NCBI GenBank assembly: GCA_934525735.1
Contig: CAKSZM010000044.1
Span: 1 to 14,858, forward strand
Length of the DNA: 14,858 nucleotides
Direction: 5' to 3'
From: an uncultured Faecalibacterium sp.
Lineage (GTDB): Bacteria; Bacillota; Clostridia; Oscillospirales; Ruminococcaceae
Shown here: one piece after another, positions 14,094 through 14,858 of the stretch
Layout: each line of letters opens with the position of its first letter
How positions within the stretch are numbered: the stretch's first letter is position 1
Position numbers and translations under genes: made by a program
The notes under the pieces: model-generated
The model's input: the letters and a program-made list of their open reading frames with translations, nothing else
Database searches by the model: none
What the model was told of the DNA's origin: nothing

Positions 14094-14237
14094 TATTGCT
14101 GCTGTTACGCAAGTGATGAAAATGAAGGAATATCTATCTTTCAAAACCGCCGATGGACTGCTACGGCGATGGGGAGCCGCAGCAAACCCATCAGACAGTC
14201 TTTGGAAGAAGCAAAAAGACTTGGGAGAAATGCACTG

Positions 14238-14429
14238 TCACAGGTTGATGGCAACCCCAAGGATCACGAACAGAACCGACAGACAGATGCAGCTTACCCC
14301 GTTTCTTTGTTCCGTGAAAGCGTCCAAGGAGCACTTCGCACGCTGCTTTGCCTGTTCCAACTGGGATGCTCCTGCATAAGCGGAGAATCCGGCACAAATC
14401 AAAAGTATCAAACCGATCCAGATCATCAT
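14238..14429 (-). CDS. Small two-helix membrane protein, unknown function
   Basis: A 63-residue protein with a hydrophobic N-terminal helix (MMIWIGLILLICAGFSAYAG), a polar middle with SQLEQAKQRAKCSLDAFTEQ, and a second hydrophobic helix (CICLSVLFVILGVAI) at the C-terminus. I do not recognise a family. The layout, two helices joined by a charged helix, suits a small membrane protein of a mobile element or a membrane-complex accessory; no function can be claimed. The start at 14429 is chosen because GGAG lies eight bases upstream; an in-frame ATG at 14435 is too close to it. The gene follows the incomplete frame ending at 14452 by 22 bases on the same strand and may share a transcript with it. 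Confidence 0.5.
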   Translation of the reverse strand: MMIWIGLILLICAGFSAYAGASQLEQAKQRAKCSLDAFTEQRNGVSCICLSVLFVILGVAINL

Positions 14430-14451
14430 AAGCATTTCTCCAAATGGGATA

Positions 14452-14604
14452 TTACCATTCTACGCCCAGAGCGTGCAGGCTCTCGGCAAGGGCGGCAGCA
14501 TCCATGTTGAACACGATGTCTGCCATGTTTTCGTAGAGTGCGCCCTCCACGTTGATGGGCGTACAGTGTCCGTTCCGCTGTTGAACGAAAAACAGCTCGT
14601 GACA
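14452..14604 (-). pseudogene. 3' part of an unrecognised gene, 5' end apparently lost
   Basis: On the minus strand a frame ending at TAA 14452 reads HELFFVQQRNGHCTP, then INVEGALYENMADIVF and NMDAAALAESLHALG. It is balanced and protein-like over about 50 residues. Upstream of about 14604 the frame stays formally open to 14685, but it then runs antisense to a better reading on the plus strand and loses its protein-like character. The most likely explanation is a gene whose 5' part was removed by rearrangement near 14,600-14,640. No family is recognised. The boundary given is an estimate, and a complete short gene with an unusual start cannot be excluded. Confidence 0.4.
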
Positions 14605-14858
14605 CGCAGTACGGCTGAAGCTGCTGGAAAGCGGTGTGATCCATACCGTGACGCTGAAACAGACCGAGTGCCGCAAAAGGAACAAAAAAATAGCCGCCGC
14701 TGTCTACCTGTATCAGGCGGACAACGACGGCGAATGGGGTGATCTGCGGTTTGACTTTGAAAGCTGCACAGCGGAGATCGCAAAGCTGGCGGATTGGGAT
14801 ACGGTAAAATCTAACATCTTTGCAAAAACGGCGATCCGGTTTGTTCAGGGCTTACCGG
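14603..14858 (+). CDS. Partial unrecognised gene running off the right edge
   Basis: After a TGA at 14600-14602 the plus-strand frame stays open to the window end. It reads LKLLESGVIHTVTLKQTECR, then KRNKKIAAAVYLYQADNDG, EWGDLRFDFESCTAEIAKL and ADWDTVKSNIFAKTAIRF. The composition, with amphipathic strands and an acidic loop, is that of a real small domain, reminiscent of short conserved proteins of conjugative elements, but I cannot name the family. No ATG is in frame; GTG 14636 with GGAAAG upstream is the only usable start visible, and it would begin close to the conserved-looking core. Either this is a 5'-truncated copy or the start is non-ATG. Its first bases abut the opposite-strand fragment ending at 14452. 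Confidence 0.5.

Noticed and set aside
13020..14144. A 374-codon open frame on the minus strand
   Set aside because: It is antisense to the RpiR regulator, whose domains are clear, and it crosses the large palindrome.
14153..14248. Micro-frame of 31 codons on the plus strand beginning MDCYGDGEPQQ
   Set aside because: The residues look somewhat protein-like, but there is no ribosome site and it overlaps the end of the small membrane gene. It may be gene debris; too short to call.
1..14858. CRISPR array, insertion sequence transposase, phage genes or a defence system
   Set aside because: No regularly spaced direct repeats, no transposase or integrase motifs, and no recognised defence domains were seen on either strand.

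Overview
The window looks like chromosomal DNA of a moderately GC-rich, low-oxygen gut Firmicute, most probably a Faecalibacterium-like Ruminococcaceae member. This rests on sequence style only: sigma-A promoters next to AAGGAGG ribosome sites, a DUF6465-type small protein, an RR-type lipoprotein signal on a sugar-binding protein, and an ABC sugar importer without its own ATPase. No ribosomal RNA or species marker is present, so the assignment is an inference.

Left part (1-5450), housekeeping and poorly known genes. The 5' part of a tRNA-Arg(TCT) runs off the left edge. Next comes a leftward pair, a DUF1643 protein followed by a PAP2 phosphatase. Diverging from it is a rightward two-gene unit. 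Its first gene encodes a 641-residue protein that joins a ParB/sulfiredoxin-like N-terminal segment to a Bmp/PnrA-type ligand-binding domain and has no export signal. Its second gene encodes a small metallophosphoesterase, and a strong hairpin terminator closes the unit. Two small leftward genes follow, a DUF6465-like protein and an unrecognised protein with a CxxCxxxC cluster.

Centre (5451-13970), a complete sialic acid utilisation locus. One leftward operon starts at a near-consensus promoter at about 12,743-12,771. It reads: lipoprotein sugar-binding protein, two ABC permeases, N-acetylneuraminate lyase (nanA), YhcH/NanQ anomerase, ManNAc-6-P epimerase (nanE), ROK-type ManNAc kinase (nanK), then an SGNH esterase. 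It ends at a hairpin plus T-tract at 5451-5484. Transcribed away from it is an RpiR-type regulator with a SIS sugar-phosphate domain. The genes cover uptake of free sialic acid, cleavage to ManNAc plus pyruvate, phosphorylation and epimerisation to GlcNAc-6-P. The esterase may remove O-acetyl groups. No sialidase, ABC ATPase, nagA or nagB lies in the window, which suggests a scavenger of sialic acid released by others. A repeated inverted motif, ATGAAA-N5-TTTCAT, lies in the operon promoter spacer and again upstream of the regulator; it is the best candidate operator.

Right part (13,971-14,858), accessory sequence. It holds a near-perfect 50-base palindrome nested in a larger 83-base fold, a small two-helix membrane protein, and two coding stretches pointing away from each other that both seem to lose their 5' ends near 14,600-14,640. 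This looks like a recombination scar. The most novel items are the cytosolic Bmp-domain/phosphoesterase pair, the esterase coupled to the nan operon, the operator motif and the palindromic element.
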